Notes under the pieces: generated by a model
Database searches by the model: none
Told to the model about the DNA's origin: nothing
Seen by the model: only the letters and a program-made list of their open reading frames with translations
Source of the DNA: an uncultured Opitutaceae bacterium
Lineage (GTDB): Bacteria > Verrucomicrobiota > Verrucomicrobiia > Opitutales > Opitutaceae
Direction: 5' to 3'
Assembly (NCBI GenBank): GCA_903887455.1
Contig: CAISPT010000040.1
Coordinates: 1-33,174, forward strand
Length of the DNA: 33,174 nt
Shown here: positions 8,106 to 16,495 of the stretch, in pieces
Layout of the letters: each line of letters begins with the position of its first letter
Position numbering within the stretch: position 1 is the stretch's first letter
Position numbers and translations under genes: made by a program

Positions 8106-8722
8106 AGTCACAACGCCTGCTAGCGCTGACAACGGCGCTCATTGCGGTCACGGTGCTGGCCGTGGTCGCGCTGCCTACCGAGGCAGCTGATTCAAACCCG
8201 GGTAGTAGCCCAGCCGACGCCTCCGCGCTACCGCCGCCGTCCAACGGAGCCATAAGCCCGCAGGACCAAGCCGACGCGCTGCACTTCGTCATCGCAGCAG
8301 ACCGGGAGGCGTTATGCGGGCTGTTTCTCTCCCATGTGCCGGCGGAATCAAGGAAGGCCGCGCCCGGAAATGAATGGGCGTGCCCGTCGGTCGCGCTCCG
8401 AAGAGCCTGTGAATCGATCCAGAGCCAGGGCGCCGAATTCAGCTATGCCCTGCGATCCCTCACGCCGATGGAACCCCGGAACAGCCCTCAAACGGAGTTG
8501 GAACAAACGGGGCTGGCGTTCATCGCCAGCCATCCAGGCCAGAACTACTATGGCAGGGAATTGCTCGGCGGCCGGCGCTACTTCACCGGCGTTTACCCCG
8601 ATCTTCCGGCCAAGGTGAGTTGCGTCGACTGTCACAACCGGAACATCGGTACCGCGACGCGCCTCCACAAGGCTGGCGATACTCTAGGCGGCGTGGTGGT
8701 GAGGGTTCCTCTGGAGTTTTGA
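8102..8722 (+). CDS. Tll0287-like (DUF3365) periplasmic mono-haem c protein
   Basis: The 206-residue product has an N-terminal signal or membrane segment (LLALTTALIAVTVLAVVALP). It ends in the signature of the Tll0287-like/DUF3365 family: a variable alpha/beta region, YYGRELLGGRRYFTGVYPDLPA, then KVSCVDCHN with a CxxCH haem site (C174, C177, H178), and a terminal GGVVVRVPL strand. The family folds like a PAS domain around a covalently bound haem c. It occurs as a free periplasmic protein and as the sensor region of kinases and chemoreceptors, where it is thought to sense redox state or small ligands. There is no signalling domain here. It is the last gene of the operon and overlaps the second binding protein, so the two products may act together. 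Confidence 0.78.
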   Translation: MKSQRLLALTTALIAVTVLAVVALPTEAADSNPGSSPADASALPPPSNGAISPQDQADALHFVIAADREALCGLFLSHVPAESRKAAPGNEWACPSVALRRACESIQSQGAEFSYALRSLTPMEPRNSPQTELEQTGLAFIASHPGQNYYGRELLGGRRYFTGVYPDLPAKVSCVDCHNRNIGTATRLHKAGDTLGGVVVRVPLEF

Positions 8723-8997
8723 GCCACCGCAGCCTCGGATGAGCGGATGCCATTGAAATGGGCGTGTTTGTGCATCCCAACACCCTGCTCCTCCGATGAC
8801 TTGGGCTCAACGCGGGGGGTCACGTGCCACCAACGTTTCATCACGAGTACCCAGATCCCCCCCGAAGGCCTGCTAGAACTGCAATCCCAAAGATAAGCGA
8901 CAGGGATCCGCTCCCACGCCATTAGGTCTATCTTCCTCCACCGCACGTTCTTCTGAACGGCGTGATCCTAAGTCGCACCAGCGACTGGTAGAGAAAA
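8723..8997. other. Intergenic gap between the exported-protein operon and tRNA-Pro
   Basis: I see no convincing gene in these 275 bases. Two weak hairpins are visible. One at 8749-8763 (GCCAT/ATGGGC with a bulge, followed by a GTGTTTG stretch) could serve as a poor terminator for the plus-strand operon. The other is an imperfect 5-bp stem at 8946-8959 (CGTTC/GAACG). A third, stronger one at 8971-8986 is listed separately. The composition is less GC-rich than the flanking genes on the right. Confidence 0.5.
8971..8986 (-). terminator. Hairpin downstream of tRNA-Pro, possible terminator
   Basis: A perfect 6-bp stem (AGTCGC/GCGACT) with a 4-base loop lies 11 bases beyond the CCA end of the minus-strand tRNA. 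A short T run (TTTTCT) precedes rather than follows it, so it is at best an atypical intrinsic terminator or a 3'-end processing structure. Confidence 0.3.
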
Positions 8998-9074
8998 TGG
9001 TCGGGCCGGAGAGATTCGAACTCTCGACCTCTTGCACCCCATGCAAGCGCGCTACCAGGCTACGCTACGGCCCG
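8998..9074 (-). tRNA. tRNA-Pro, anticodon GGG
   Basis: On the minus strand the sequence folds into a complete cloverleaf: acceptor CGGGCCG/CGGCCCG, D arm with AGCCTGGTA, anticodon stem CTTGC/GCAAG with loop ATGGGGT (anticodon GGG), and T arm GAGAG-TTCGAAT-CTCTC. The discriminator is A, and CCA is encoded at 9000-8998. It lies 13 bp downstream of nth on the same strand and may be co-transcribed with it. Confidence 0.96.
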
Positions 9075-9087
9075 AACAAGAGAAAGG

Positions 9088-9741
9088 TCAGCAAGACCCA
9101 CCCCTCGGATTGAAGCAAGAGCAAATCATGCACGTATGTCCATTGCATCCCCGGGCGGTGCAGTGTTCCCTGCCAAAATAGATCATCCTGAGGTGCAGCT
9201 TGTTCCACGCTGCCTCAGGGAAGAGGGCCTTAAGGTCCCGCTCGGTCTCCACCACATTTCGCGCCTTTGAGAGGCGCCAGCGCTTGGCGAGACGGTGGAT
9301 ATGGGTGTCGACCGGGAAGGCGGGTACGCCGAAGGCCTGGCACATGACGACGCTCGCGGTCTTGTGGCCGACGCCGGGCAGGGCCTCCAGCTCCTCGAAG
9401 GACTTGGGCACACTCCCACCGTGCCGCTCCACGATCAACCTGGATAGCCCTGAGATGGCACGCGCCTTCTGCGGCGACAGGCCGCACGGTCGGATGATTG
9501 CCTGGATTTCCGAGACGGGCACCCCCGTCATCTTCTCCGGGGTGTCCGCAAGGCGAAACAGCTCCGGGGTCACTAGGTTCACCCTCTTGTCGGTGCACTG
9601 CGCCGAAAGGACGACGGCCACGAGGAGCGTGTATGGGTCTTTGTGATCCAGGGGGATCGGCGTCTCGGGGTAGAGCCCGGCGAGCTTCTCCGCTACAAAG
9701 GCCCCCCGGGCCTCCCTTGTAGAGAACGTCTTCGGTCGCAT
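9088..9741 (-). CDS. nth: Endonuclease III (DNA glycosylase/AP lyase) with unusual iron-sulfur cysteine spacing
   Basis: A 217-residue base-excision-repair enzyme that removes oxidised pyrimidines and cleaves abasic sites. The helix-hairpin-helix [12 protein letters not shown] contains the expected catalytic lysine (K127), and [12 protein letters not shown] contains the catalytic aspartate (D145). [11 protein letters not shown] is also typical. I chose the ATG at 9741 because an AGGTG ribosome site sits 8 bases upstream and the protein then matches the family length (E. coli Nth is 211 residues); an upstream ATG at 9801 would add 20 residues. The C terminus is cysteine-rich (C194, C199, C204, C207, C209, C217) but does not fit the canonical C-x6-C-x2-C-x5-C cluster loop. 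It is divergent from gcvP and directly upstream of tRNA-Pro. Confidence 0.93.
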   Translation of the reverse strand: MRPKTFSTREARGAFVAEKLAGLYPETPIPLDHKDPYTLLVAVVLSAQCTDKRVNLVTPELFRLADTPEKMTGVPVSEIQAIIRPCGLSPQKARAISGLSRLIVERHGGSVPKSFEELEALPGVGHKTASVVMCQAFGVPAFPVDTHIHRLAKRWRLSKARNVVETERDLKALFPEAAWNKLHLRMIYFGREHCTARGCNGHTCMICSCFNPRGGSC

Positions 9742-9845
9742 GGGGTACACCTGATAGGCGAATTCCGCGAAAACTACAAACACCCGGGACGGTTTGCCCA
9801 AATCACGGTTGCGCGGGCCGCGCCCCCGACTACCCTTTCACCCGC

Positions 9846-12719
9846 ATGCCCTCGCACGCCGATCCCGCGAATCCCAACGACACATTCGCCCGCCGCCATC
9901 TGGGTGACAATGCCGCCGACACGGCGTCGATGCTTGAGGAGCTGGGTTTCCCGAACCTGGACGCCCTCATCGAATCGGCCGTCCCCTCCCACATCCGGCG
10001 CGGACCCATGAACCTTCCCGAGGCCGCAGGCGAGAGCGCCGCGCTGGCGCAGCTGCGCTCGATCGCGGCCGACAACCGCGTGTTCCGCAACTTTATCGGC
10101 CAAGGCTACTACGACACCCTTGTCCCCGGGGTCATTCAGAGGACGATACTCGAGAACCCCGCGTGGTACACCGCCTACACCCCGTACCAGGCCGAAATAT
10201 CGCAGGGCCGACTCGAGGCCCTCCTCAATTTCCAGACGATGGTCTGCGACCTGACCGGTCTCGAGATCGCCAACGCCTCGATGCTCGACGAGGGCACGGC
10301 GGCCGCCGAGGCCATGATGATGTGCCACCGGCTTAAGGAGTCGGGCGGGGACGCGACACCCACCTTCTTTGTCTCCGACGCGTGCCATCCCCAGACGATC
10401 GACATCGTGCGCACCCGCGCGAAGCCCCTCGGGATAGAGGTCGTGACCGGGGACCCCCTGAGCCACGAGTTCAAGGCGGGCGCCTTCGGCGTCCTCGTCC
10501 AGTACCCCGACACCTACGGCTCGGCCCACGACTTCTCAGCCTTCTTTGATAAGGCCCACGCCGCCGGAGCTTACTGCATCGTCGCCACCGACCTCCTTGC
10601 CCTCACCCTGCTCAGGCCCCCCGGCGAGTTCGGGGCCGATGTGGCCGTGGGCTCCTCCCAGCGCTTCGGCGTGCCCATGGGATTTGGCGGACCGCACGCC
10701 GGATTCCTTTCCACGAAGGACGCGTTCAAGCGCCAGATGCCCGGGCGCCTGGTCGGGGTGTCGAGGGACGCGCAGGGCAACCCCGCCATGCGCCTGGCCC
10801 TTGGCACTCGGGAGCAGCACATCCGCCGGGACAAAGCCACCTCGAACATCTGCACGGCGCAGGTCCTCCTTGCGGTGATGGCATCCATGTACGCCGTCTA
10901 CCACGGGCCCGAGGGCCTCAGGCGCATCGCCCGCCGGACTAAGCTCCTCACTGAGCTCCTGGCCGCGGGCCTCCGTGCCGCGGGCGCCAAGCTGCCCGCG
11001 GAGCCCTTCTTCGACACCCTGACGGTCGGCAACGTCGCGCCCGACCGGGTCCTGGCGGCAGCCGAGGCCAAGGGCATGAACCTGCGACGGATCGACGCGG
11101 GCCGGATCGGGATTTCATTGGACGAGGCCACAACCCTCGAGGACGTGGCCCAGATCCTCGGGGTCTTCGGCTCGGTGCCGCTTCCGTCCCCGTCCTCCGT
11201 GAGCCCCGGTTTCCCGGGGGACTTCGCGCGAGCGAGCGCGTTCCTGGAGGCCAAGGTTTTCAACGCGTACCACACCGAGCACGAGATGCTTCGCTACATC
11301 AAGCGGCTCGAGGCCAAGGACCTCACCCTGTGCCAGTCGATGATCTCGCTCGGCTCCTGCACGATGAAGCTGAACGCCTCGAGCGAGATGTATCCGGTCT
11401 CCTGGCCGGAATTCTCCCGCCTCCACCCCTTCGCTCCAGCCGAGCAGACGCGCGGCTACCGCCGGCTCTTCAAGGACCTAGAGGCTTGGCTCTCCGAGAT
11501 CACGGGCTTCGCCGCAGTGTCGCTACAGCCCAACGCGGGCTCCCAGGGCGAATACGCGGGGCTTCTCGTCGTCCGCGCGTTCCACGAATCTCGCGGCGAG
11601 GGCCGGCGCAACGTGTGCCTGATTCCGACGAGCGCCCACGGCACGAATCCGGCGAGCGCGACAATGTGCGGCTACCACGTGGTGCCCGTCCTCTGCGACG
11701 CCCAGGGAAACATCGACATCGCGGACCTGAAGGCGAAGGCCGAGGCTCACTCGGCGGACCTCGCCGCGCTCATGGTCACCTACCCCTCCACGCACGGCGT
11801 CTTTGAGAGCGGCATCAAGGACATCTGCGCCATCGTCCACGCTCACGGCGGGCAGGTGTACATGGACGGCGCGAACATGAACGCCCAGGTTGGCCTCACC
11901 TCGCCGGGAGAGATCGGGGCGGATGTCTGCCATCTTAACCTGCACAAGACCTTCTGCATCCCTCACGGCGGCGGCGGCCCCGGCGTTGGCCCGATCGGGG
12001 TGGCGGCGCACCTTGCCCCGTTTCTTCCGGGTCACGCGGTCGTCCAGCCCTATGCCAGGGGACATGGGCACCTTGGCGCCGTGAGCGCCGCCCCTTGGGG
12101 AAGCGCCAGCATCCTTGTCATCTCCTGGATGTACATCCGGATGATGGGCCCCGACGGGCTCGCCCTGGCGACAAAGACCGCGATCCTGAATGCGAACTAT
12201 GTGGCCAAGCGCCTCGGGAAGTTCTTCCCCGTCCTCTACAGGGGCCAGTCGGGCCTCGTCGCCCACGAGTGCATCGTCGACCTGAGGGGATGGAAGAAGC
12301 ACGGGGTCGAGGCGGAGGACGCCGCGAAGCGGCTGATGGACTACGGCTACCACGCCCCCACGCTCTCGTTTCCCGTCCCGGGGACCTTCATGATCGAACC
12401 GACGGAGAGCGAGACCAAGGCCGAGCTCGACCGGTTCTGCGAGGCCATGATCGCGATACACGGGGAGATGCAGGCGGTCGCCAACGGCGAGTCCGACAAG
12501 GTGAATAACCCCCTGAAGAACGCCCCCCACACGGCCCTGGTCGTGTGCGGGGACGAATGGGACCACCCCTACTCCAGGGAATTGGCCGCCTTCCCAGCAC
12601 CCTGGACCCGGGCCTCGAAGTTCTGGCCCGCGGTCGGCCGGGTCGACAACGTCTATGGCGACCGGCACCTGATATGCTCCTGCATCGGGATGGACGCCTT
12701 TGCCGCCGCCGAGTCCTGA
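9846..12719 (+). CDS. gcvP: Glycine dehydrogenase (decarboxylating), P-protein of the glycine cleavage system
   Basis: The 957-residue product is the single-chain form of the pyridoxal-phosphate P-protein, which decarboxylates glycine and passes the aminomethyl group to the lipoyl H-protein. Both homologous halves are present. The N-terminal half begins FARRHLGDN and includes [17 protein letters not shown] and [19 protein letters not shown]. The C-terminal half includes [12 protein letters not shown] and the cofactor site [16 protein letters not shown], with the PLP lysine at K701. The length matches bacterial single-chain GcvP (~950-960). gcvT and gcvH are not in this window, so those partners are encoded elsewhere. 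A fumarylacetoacetate-hydrolase-family gene follows after 9 bp and is probably co-transcribed. No glycine-riboswitch-like structure is evident in the ~100 bases upstream. Confidence 0.97.
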   Translation: MPSHADPANPNDTFARRHLGDNAADTASMLEELGFPNLDALIESAVPSHIRRGPMNLPEAAGESAALAQLRSIAADNRVFRNFIGQGYYDTLVPGVIQRTILENPAWYTAYTPYQAEISQGRLEALLNFQTMVCDLTGLEIANASMLDEGTAAAEAMMMCHRLKESGGDATPTFFVSDACHPQTIDIVRTRAKPLGIEVVTGDPLSHEFKAGAFGVLVQYPDTYGSAHDFSAFFDKAHAAGAYCIVATDLLALTLLRPPGEFGADVAVGSSQRFGVPMGFGGPHAGFLSTKDAFKRQMPGRLVGVSRDAQGNPAMRLALGTREQHIRRDKATSNICTAQVLLAVMASMYAVYHGPEGLRRIARRTKLLTELLAAGLRAAGAKLPAEPFFDTLTVGNVAPDRVLAAAEAKGMNLRRIDAGRIGISLDEATTLEDVAQILGVFGSVPLPSPSSVSPGFPGDFARASAFLEAKVFNAYHTEHEMLRYIKRLEAKDLTLCQSMISLGSCTMKLNASSEMYPVSWPEFSRLHPFAPAEQTRGYRRLFKDLEAWLSEITGFAAVSLQPNAGSQGEYAGLLVVRAFHESRGEGRRNVCLIPTSAHGTNPASATMCGYHVVPVLCDAQGNIDIADLKAKAEAHSADLAALMVTYPSTHGVFESGIKDICAIVHAHGGQVYMDGANMNAQVGLTSPGEIGADVCHLNLHKTFCIPHGGGGPGVGPIGVAAHLAPFLPGHAVVQPYARGHGHLGAVSAAPWGSASILVISWMYIRMMGPDGLALATKTAILNANYVAKRLGKFFPVLYRGQSGLVAHECIVDLRGWKKHGVEAEDAAKRLMDYGYHAPTLSFPVPGTFMIEPTESETKAELDRFCEAMIAIHGEMQAVANGESDKVNNPLKNAPHTALVVCGDEWDHPYSRELAAFPAPWTRASKFWPAVGRVDNVYGDRHLICSCIGMDAFAAAES

Positions 12720-12728
12720 GCCTGAGCC

Positions 12729-13532
12729 ATGAAGATAATCCGCCACCTCACCCCCGCAGGACCCGCCCACGCCGCGCTCCAGCCCGACGGTTCGGCGCTG
12801 GAGATCAAGGGCGACATCCTGGGTAGCTACGCCGTGACCTCGACGCTTGTCCACCCGGGCAAGATCCTGGCGCCCCTGGTTCCCGTTAACATCATGGGCA
12901 TTGGGCTCAACTACCGCAGGCACGCCGAGGAGGGGGGCAAGGGGCTTCCCCAGAAGCCGATGCTCTTCATGAAGGGCACCAATGCCCTCCAGAACCCGGG
13001 GGACCCGATCGAGATCCCCTCCCACCTGGCAAGCCACGAGGTCGACTACGAGGGCGAGCTGGCGGTCGTGATCGGGAGCGCGTGCAAGAACGCCACGAGG
13101 GCCAACGCGCTGGACTTTGTGCTCGGCTACACGGTTGCCAACGATGTCTCGTCCCGTGATTGGCAGTTCAAGCTCGGCGGCGGCCAGTTCTGCCAGGGCA
13201 AGAGCTTCGACACGTTCTGCCCGCTCGGGCCCGCGCTGGTCACCCGGGAGGACATCCCGAACCCGAACGCGCTCCGCCTGAAAACGGTCCTGAACGGACA
13301 GACGATGCAGGACTGGAGCACCGACGACATGGTCTTCGACGTCCCGGCGCTCATCGAGTTCCTAAGCGGCAGCAAGACGCTGCTGCCCGGCACAGTGATC
13401 CTTACGGGCACCCCCCATGGCGTGGGTTACGCGCGCAAGCCTCCGGTCTTCCTCAAGCCCGGCGACACCGTCACCGTCGAGATCGAGCGAATCGGCTCGA
13501 TCACCAACCCTGTCGTGCGGGAGCGGGATTAG
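12729..13532 (+). CDS. Fumarylacetoacetate hydrolase (FAH) family protein
   Basis: The 267-residue product has the FAH C-terminal fold: GIGLNYRRHAEE, PMLFMKGTNAL, then HEVDYEGELAVVIG, giving metal ligands E108 and E110, and YTVANDVSSRDWQ with the third acidic ligand D139. Substrate-pocket motifs GKSFDTFCPLGP and TGTPHGVGYARKP are also present. The family hydrolyses or decarboxylates beta-diketo acids (acylpyruvates, oxaloacetate, 2-hydroxyhepta-2,4-diene-1,7-dioate), and the exact substrate cannot be assigned. It lies 9 bp after gcvP in the same direction. Its stop codon overlaps the stop of the convergent lutC by 3-4 bases. Confidence 0.93.
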   Translation: MKIIRHLTPAGPAHAALQPDGSALEIKGDILGSYAVTSTLVHPGKILAPLVPVNIMGIGLNYRRHAEEGGKGLPQKPMLFMKGTNALQNPGDPIEIPSHLASHEVDYEGELAVVIGSACKNATRANALDFVLGYTVANDVSSRDWQFKLGGGQFCQGKSFDTFCPLGPALVTREDIPNPNALRLKTVLNGQTMQDWSTDDMVFDVPALIEFLSGSKTLLPGTVILTGTPHGVGYARKPPVFLKPGDTVTVEIERIGSITNPVVRERD

Positions 13533-14143
13533 TCGGTGAAGATCGCGGCCTGGAAGCCGGGGCCGTGGACGCCCTCGATCAGGATCCCCTCGACGTCGGC
13601 CGTCTTCGACGGTCCTGTGCACCAGACAATGTTCGGGTCCGCCCCCAGGGCGGCCACCGCAGACGGAAGGTCGGCGTAGAGGCGCGAACGCGGGATCACG
13701 GCGACGTGGGCCCAGGGCGCAAGGGCCGCCAGGCGCGACGAGGAGGTTGCGTCGTCCAGGATGATGGTTCCCGTCTCGGCAATGGCACCCACGCCGCGCG
13801 TGATGCCGAAGGAGTAGTCGTCGACCCGGGTCCGGTCAAAAGAGGTCTCCACCGTGAAGGGAGCCCCGAAGAACGGCGCGAACACCGGCCAGAGCGCCGG
13901 GTCGCAGTAGCCGTGGGTCCAGCCGCGGGCCCTTAGGCTCTCGACTAGCGCGGCCGGTCCAGCGAGCACCTCTCCATTCACCGCCCTGATGCGCTCGGTG
14001 AACTCCGCCAGCGGGTCCGCGAGCGGAGAGCGGTTGCGAGCCAAGTCCACGCCCTCCTCGAAGTCCGGGAGCGGGGCCCGCTCCCCGAGCGGCCTGAGCG
14101 CATCGCGGACCCTTGCGAGTATGGCCTCGCGATCGTTAGTCAC
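13529..14143 (-). CDS. lutC: L-lactate utilization protein LutC (LUD domain)
   Basis: The 204-residue product is a LUD-domain protein. It shows FGITRGVGAIAETGTIILDD, the usual ITxADAAIAETGT-type signature of the family, followed by HVAVIPRSRLYADLPSAV and the C-terminal TGPSKTADVEGILIEGVHGPG. In Bacillus subtilis LutABC is required for L-lactate oxidation to pyruvate. The start is a GTG that overlaps the stop of the OPT transporter gene (GTGA); the longer open frame upstream is a shadow of that gene. It is the last gene of the minus-strand operon and is convergent with, and slightly overlapping, the FAH-family gene. Its separation from lutB by a transporter gene is unusual. Confidence 0.92.
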   Translation of the reverse strand: MTNDREAILARVRDALRPLGERAPLPDFEEGVDLARNRSPLADPLAEFTERIRAVNGEVLAGPAALVESLRARGWTHGYCDPALWPVFAPFFGAPFTVETSFDRTRVDDYSFGITRGVGAIAETGTIILDDATSSSRLAALAPWAHVAVIPRSRLYADLPSAVAALGADPNIVWCTGPSKTADVEGILIEGVHGPGFQAAIFTD

Positions 14144-16485
14144 GGGACTCCCCCCTTCTGCGTCCGCCTTCGTGGCGCGAGAACGGCCTCGCGGCCGACA
14201 AGGTACAGGAAGGCGCAGAGCCCCAGGAAGAAAATCATCGAGAGCGCGTCGGCGTTGGGTCCGTTGAAGAGCGGGTTGCTCGACGTCGCCCAGTCGTTGA
14301 AGCGGTTGTCGACCGCCTCCAGACTCGGCACCCCCTGCAGGAGCGCGATCACGATGCCGGCGATCGCCCCTCCGGCGATGTAGCCCGAGGCCAGGAGCAC
14401 CCCCGGACTCTTGTCGCCCTCGGCAGCCAGCTGCTCCGGAGTGAGATTCTTGGCGCTGTGCTTGCGCCGGTTGTAGGCGTCGACCAGCCAACGCACGATG
14501 CCGCCCGCCCAAATGGGGCTCGACGACGACAGCGGAAGATAGATTCCCACCGCGAAAGCGAGCGACGGGATCCCGGACATCTCGAGGGTGAGCGAGATCA
14601 TGACGCCCAAGAGGACGAGCGACCACGGCAGCTTGTGCCCCAGGATGCCCTTGATGATGTAGGAAATCAGGGTCGCCTTCGGAGCAAAGAACTTCTTCAC
14701 TGTGGAGCCGTCGGGGCGCTTGAAGTGCGTGCCGTTGATCCCGGGGTCCACGAGCCAGACCGCGCGGCCCGAGGGGTCCACGAGGTACTTCTCGGCGGCG
14801 CCGCCCGCCGGGTCGCTCCGGTGCCAGACCAGGTAGGTCGCCCCATCGTCGCGAGCCTGCGGGCCCCTTATCCGGTCGTGCTCGGTGAGAGTCGACGGAT
14901 CCACATGGAGGCCCTCCGAGGATACTGACGGTACCGGAATGTAGGTCGAGGCCGAGTCGTTTAAGGCAAGAAGCATGGGCCCAAGGACGACCGCTGAGGC
15001 AAACGACCCGAAGAGGATCGCCACCTGGAGGTATTTTGGCGTGGCCCCGAGGATGTAGCCGGTCTTCAGGTCCTGGGAGGTGCTGCCCCCGTTGGACGAG
15101 GCGATGCAGACGATGGCGCCGATCGAGAGGGCCGTCACGTAGTAGGCGCTCCCAGTCCAGCCCACCAGAAGGAAGATCAGGCAGGTGAGGAGAAGGGTCG
15201 CAATCGTCATCCCCGATATCGGGTTTGAGGACGAGCCGATCTCGCCGGTGAGCCGTGAGGAGACGGTGACGAAAAGGAAACCGAAGAGAACGATGAGCGC
15301 GGCTCCGGCGAGCTTCGTCCCTATCCCCGCGTCCAGGAGCATCGGGGCCGAGACGATCGCCGCCATGAGGACAACAATCCCGATGCCGACGAACTTCATC
15401 GAAAGGTCCCGCTCCGTGCGCGGGACCTCGCCGACGGCGGACTCCCCCCGCCCCGGGTTGAGGAAACCGACGTCCCTGAGGCCTTCCCTCAGCCCGTGCC
15501 AGATGGTCGGGAGCGATCGCAGGAGGCTGATGATGCCCCCGGCCGCAACGGCTCCGGAGCCGATGTAGAGGATATAGGCGCCGCGGACGTCGTCCGGGGC
15601 CATGTCGGCGATCGGTATCTTCCCGGGGGCCACCGGGGCGCCGATGTGCTCGCCGAAGAACTTGATCATCGGGATCAGCACGAGGTAGGAGAGCACGCCT
15701 CCGCCGCACATGAGCGCCGCGATCCGCGGCCCGATGATGTAGCCGATCCCGAGAAGCTCGGGCGAAATCTCCGCGCTCACCGACGCCCCGTTGAACGGGG
15801 CGCCAAAGACCTTCTCGGGTGTGTCCTTCCAGAGGCGGGCCGCACGGTTGAGCACGTTGTAGACGATGCCGATCCCGAGCCCGGTGAAGATGGCCCTCGC
15901 ACCGGGAGCCTGGCCGAGGCCCGCGGCCTCGGCTTCCCGCATCTCGGTGGCGGCCCCGGGGGAGGCGTGGAGCCGGTCCTCAGCAGAGGCCCCGGCCTTC
16001 AGGACCGCCGCGCACGCCGTCCCCTCGGGGTATTTGAGGATCCCGTGCTCCTTCACAATTAGGGCCCGCCTCAAGGGGATCATCATCAGGATTCCGAGCA
16101 GGCCGCCGAGAACCGAGACCAGGAGCACCCGGGTAAGCTCGAGGTCGAAGCCGAGGATCATGATTGCGGGCATTGTCACGCCCACGCCAAAAGCCAGTGA
16201 CTCCCCCGCCGATCCCGCGGTTTGGGTCACGTTGTTCTCGAGGATCGTGGCGTCGCGGATGCCGAGCTTTGATAGCATCCTGAAGAGGGCGAGCGAGATG
16301 ACCGCTACGGGGATCGAGGCGCTCACCGTCAGGCCAACCTTCAGGACCAGGTAGAGCGACGAGGCGCCGAAGAGCGTCCCGAGAACAATCCCGGTGATGA
16401 TCGCCCTGGCCGTGAACTCGCGCATCCGAGTCTCAGGCAGGATGAAGGGCTCGTGCGCGGGCCTGGGCTCTTTGGTCTCTTCCAT
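14140..16485 (-). CDS. OPT-superfamily oligopeptide transporter
   Basis: The 781-residue polytopic membrane protein has many hydrophobic helices. The N-terminal EFTARAIITGIVLGTLFGASS segment and the conserved SNGGSTSQDLKTGYILGATP motif are hallmarks of bacterial OPT transporters, which import peptides (or, in the YSL branch, metal chelates) with protons. LVGREAVLAPRR lies at the C terminus. A hydrophilic stretch of about 90 residues (~514-606) between helices is probably an extracytoplasmic or cytoplasmic domain. It lies 10 bp after lutB and overlaps lutC by 4 bp, so it is embedded in the lut operon where a lactate permease would be expected. The substrate is uncertain; the upstream secreted M13 peptidase favours peptides, and lactate transport by an OPT protein would be new. 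Confidence 0.93.
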   Translation of the reverse strand: MEETKEPRPAHEPFILPETRMREFTARAIITGIVLGTLFGASSLYLVLKVGLTVSASIPVAVISLALFRMLSKLGIRDATILENNVTQTAGSAGESLAFGVGVTMPAIMILGFDLELTRVLLVSVLGGLLGILMMIPLRRALIVKEHGILKYPEGTACAAVLKAGASAEDRLHASPGAATEMREAEAAGLGQAPGARAIFTGLGIGIVYNVLNRAARLWKDTPEKVFGAPFNGASVSAEISPELLGIGYIIGPRIAALMCGGGVLSYLVLIPMIKFFGEHIGAPVAPGKIPIADMAPDDVRGAYILYIGSGAVAAGGIISLLRSLPTIWHGLREGLRDVGFLNPGRGESAVGEVPRTERDLSMKFVGIGIVVLMAAIVSAPMLLDAGIGTKLAGAALIVLFGFLFVTVSSRLTGEIGSSSNPISGMTIATLLLTCLIFLLVGWTGSAYYVTALSIGAIVCIASSNGGSTSQDLKTGYILGATPKYLQVAILFGSFASAVVLGPMLLALNDSASTYIPVPSVSSEGLHVDPSTLTEHDRIRGPQARDDGATYLVWHRSDPAGGAAEKYLVDPSGRAVWLVDPGINGTHFKRPDGSTVKKFFAPKATLISYIIKGILGHKLPWSLVLLGVMISLTLEMSGIPSLAFAVGIYLPLSSSSPIWAGGIVRWLVDAYNRRKHSAKNLTPEQLAAEGDKSPGVLLASGYIAGGAIAGIVIALLQGVPSLEAVDNRFNDWATSSNPLFNGPNADALSMIFFLGLCAFLYLVGREAVLAPRRRTQKGGVP

Positions 16486-16495
16486 TGGGGGTGGC

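Noticed and set aside
11523-13037. A 504-residue open frame on the minus strand
   Set aside because: It is antisense to gcvP and the FAH-family gene, both certain. Its composition (Gly/Val/Asp/Arg-rich, no motifs) is that of a shadow frame in high-GC DNA.
14143-15709. A long N-terminal extension of LutC
   Set aside because: The frame stays open upstream but coincides with the OPT transporter in another frame. The GTG at 14143 gives the correct family length and a stop/start overlap.
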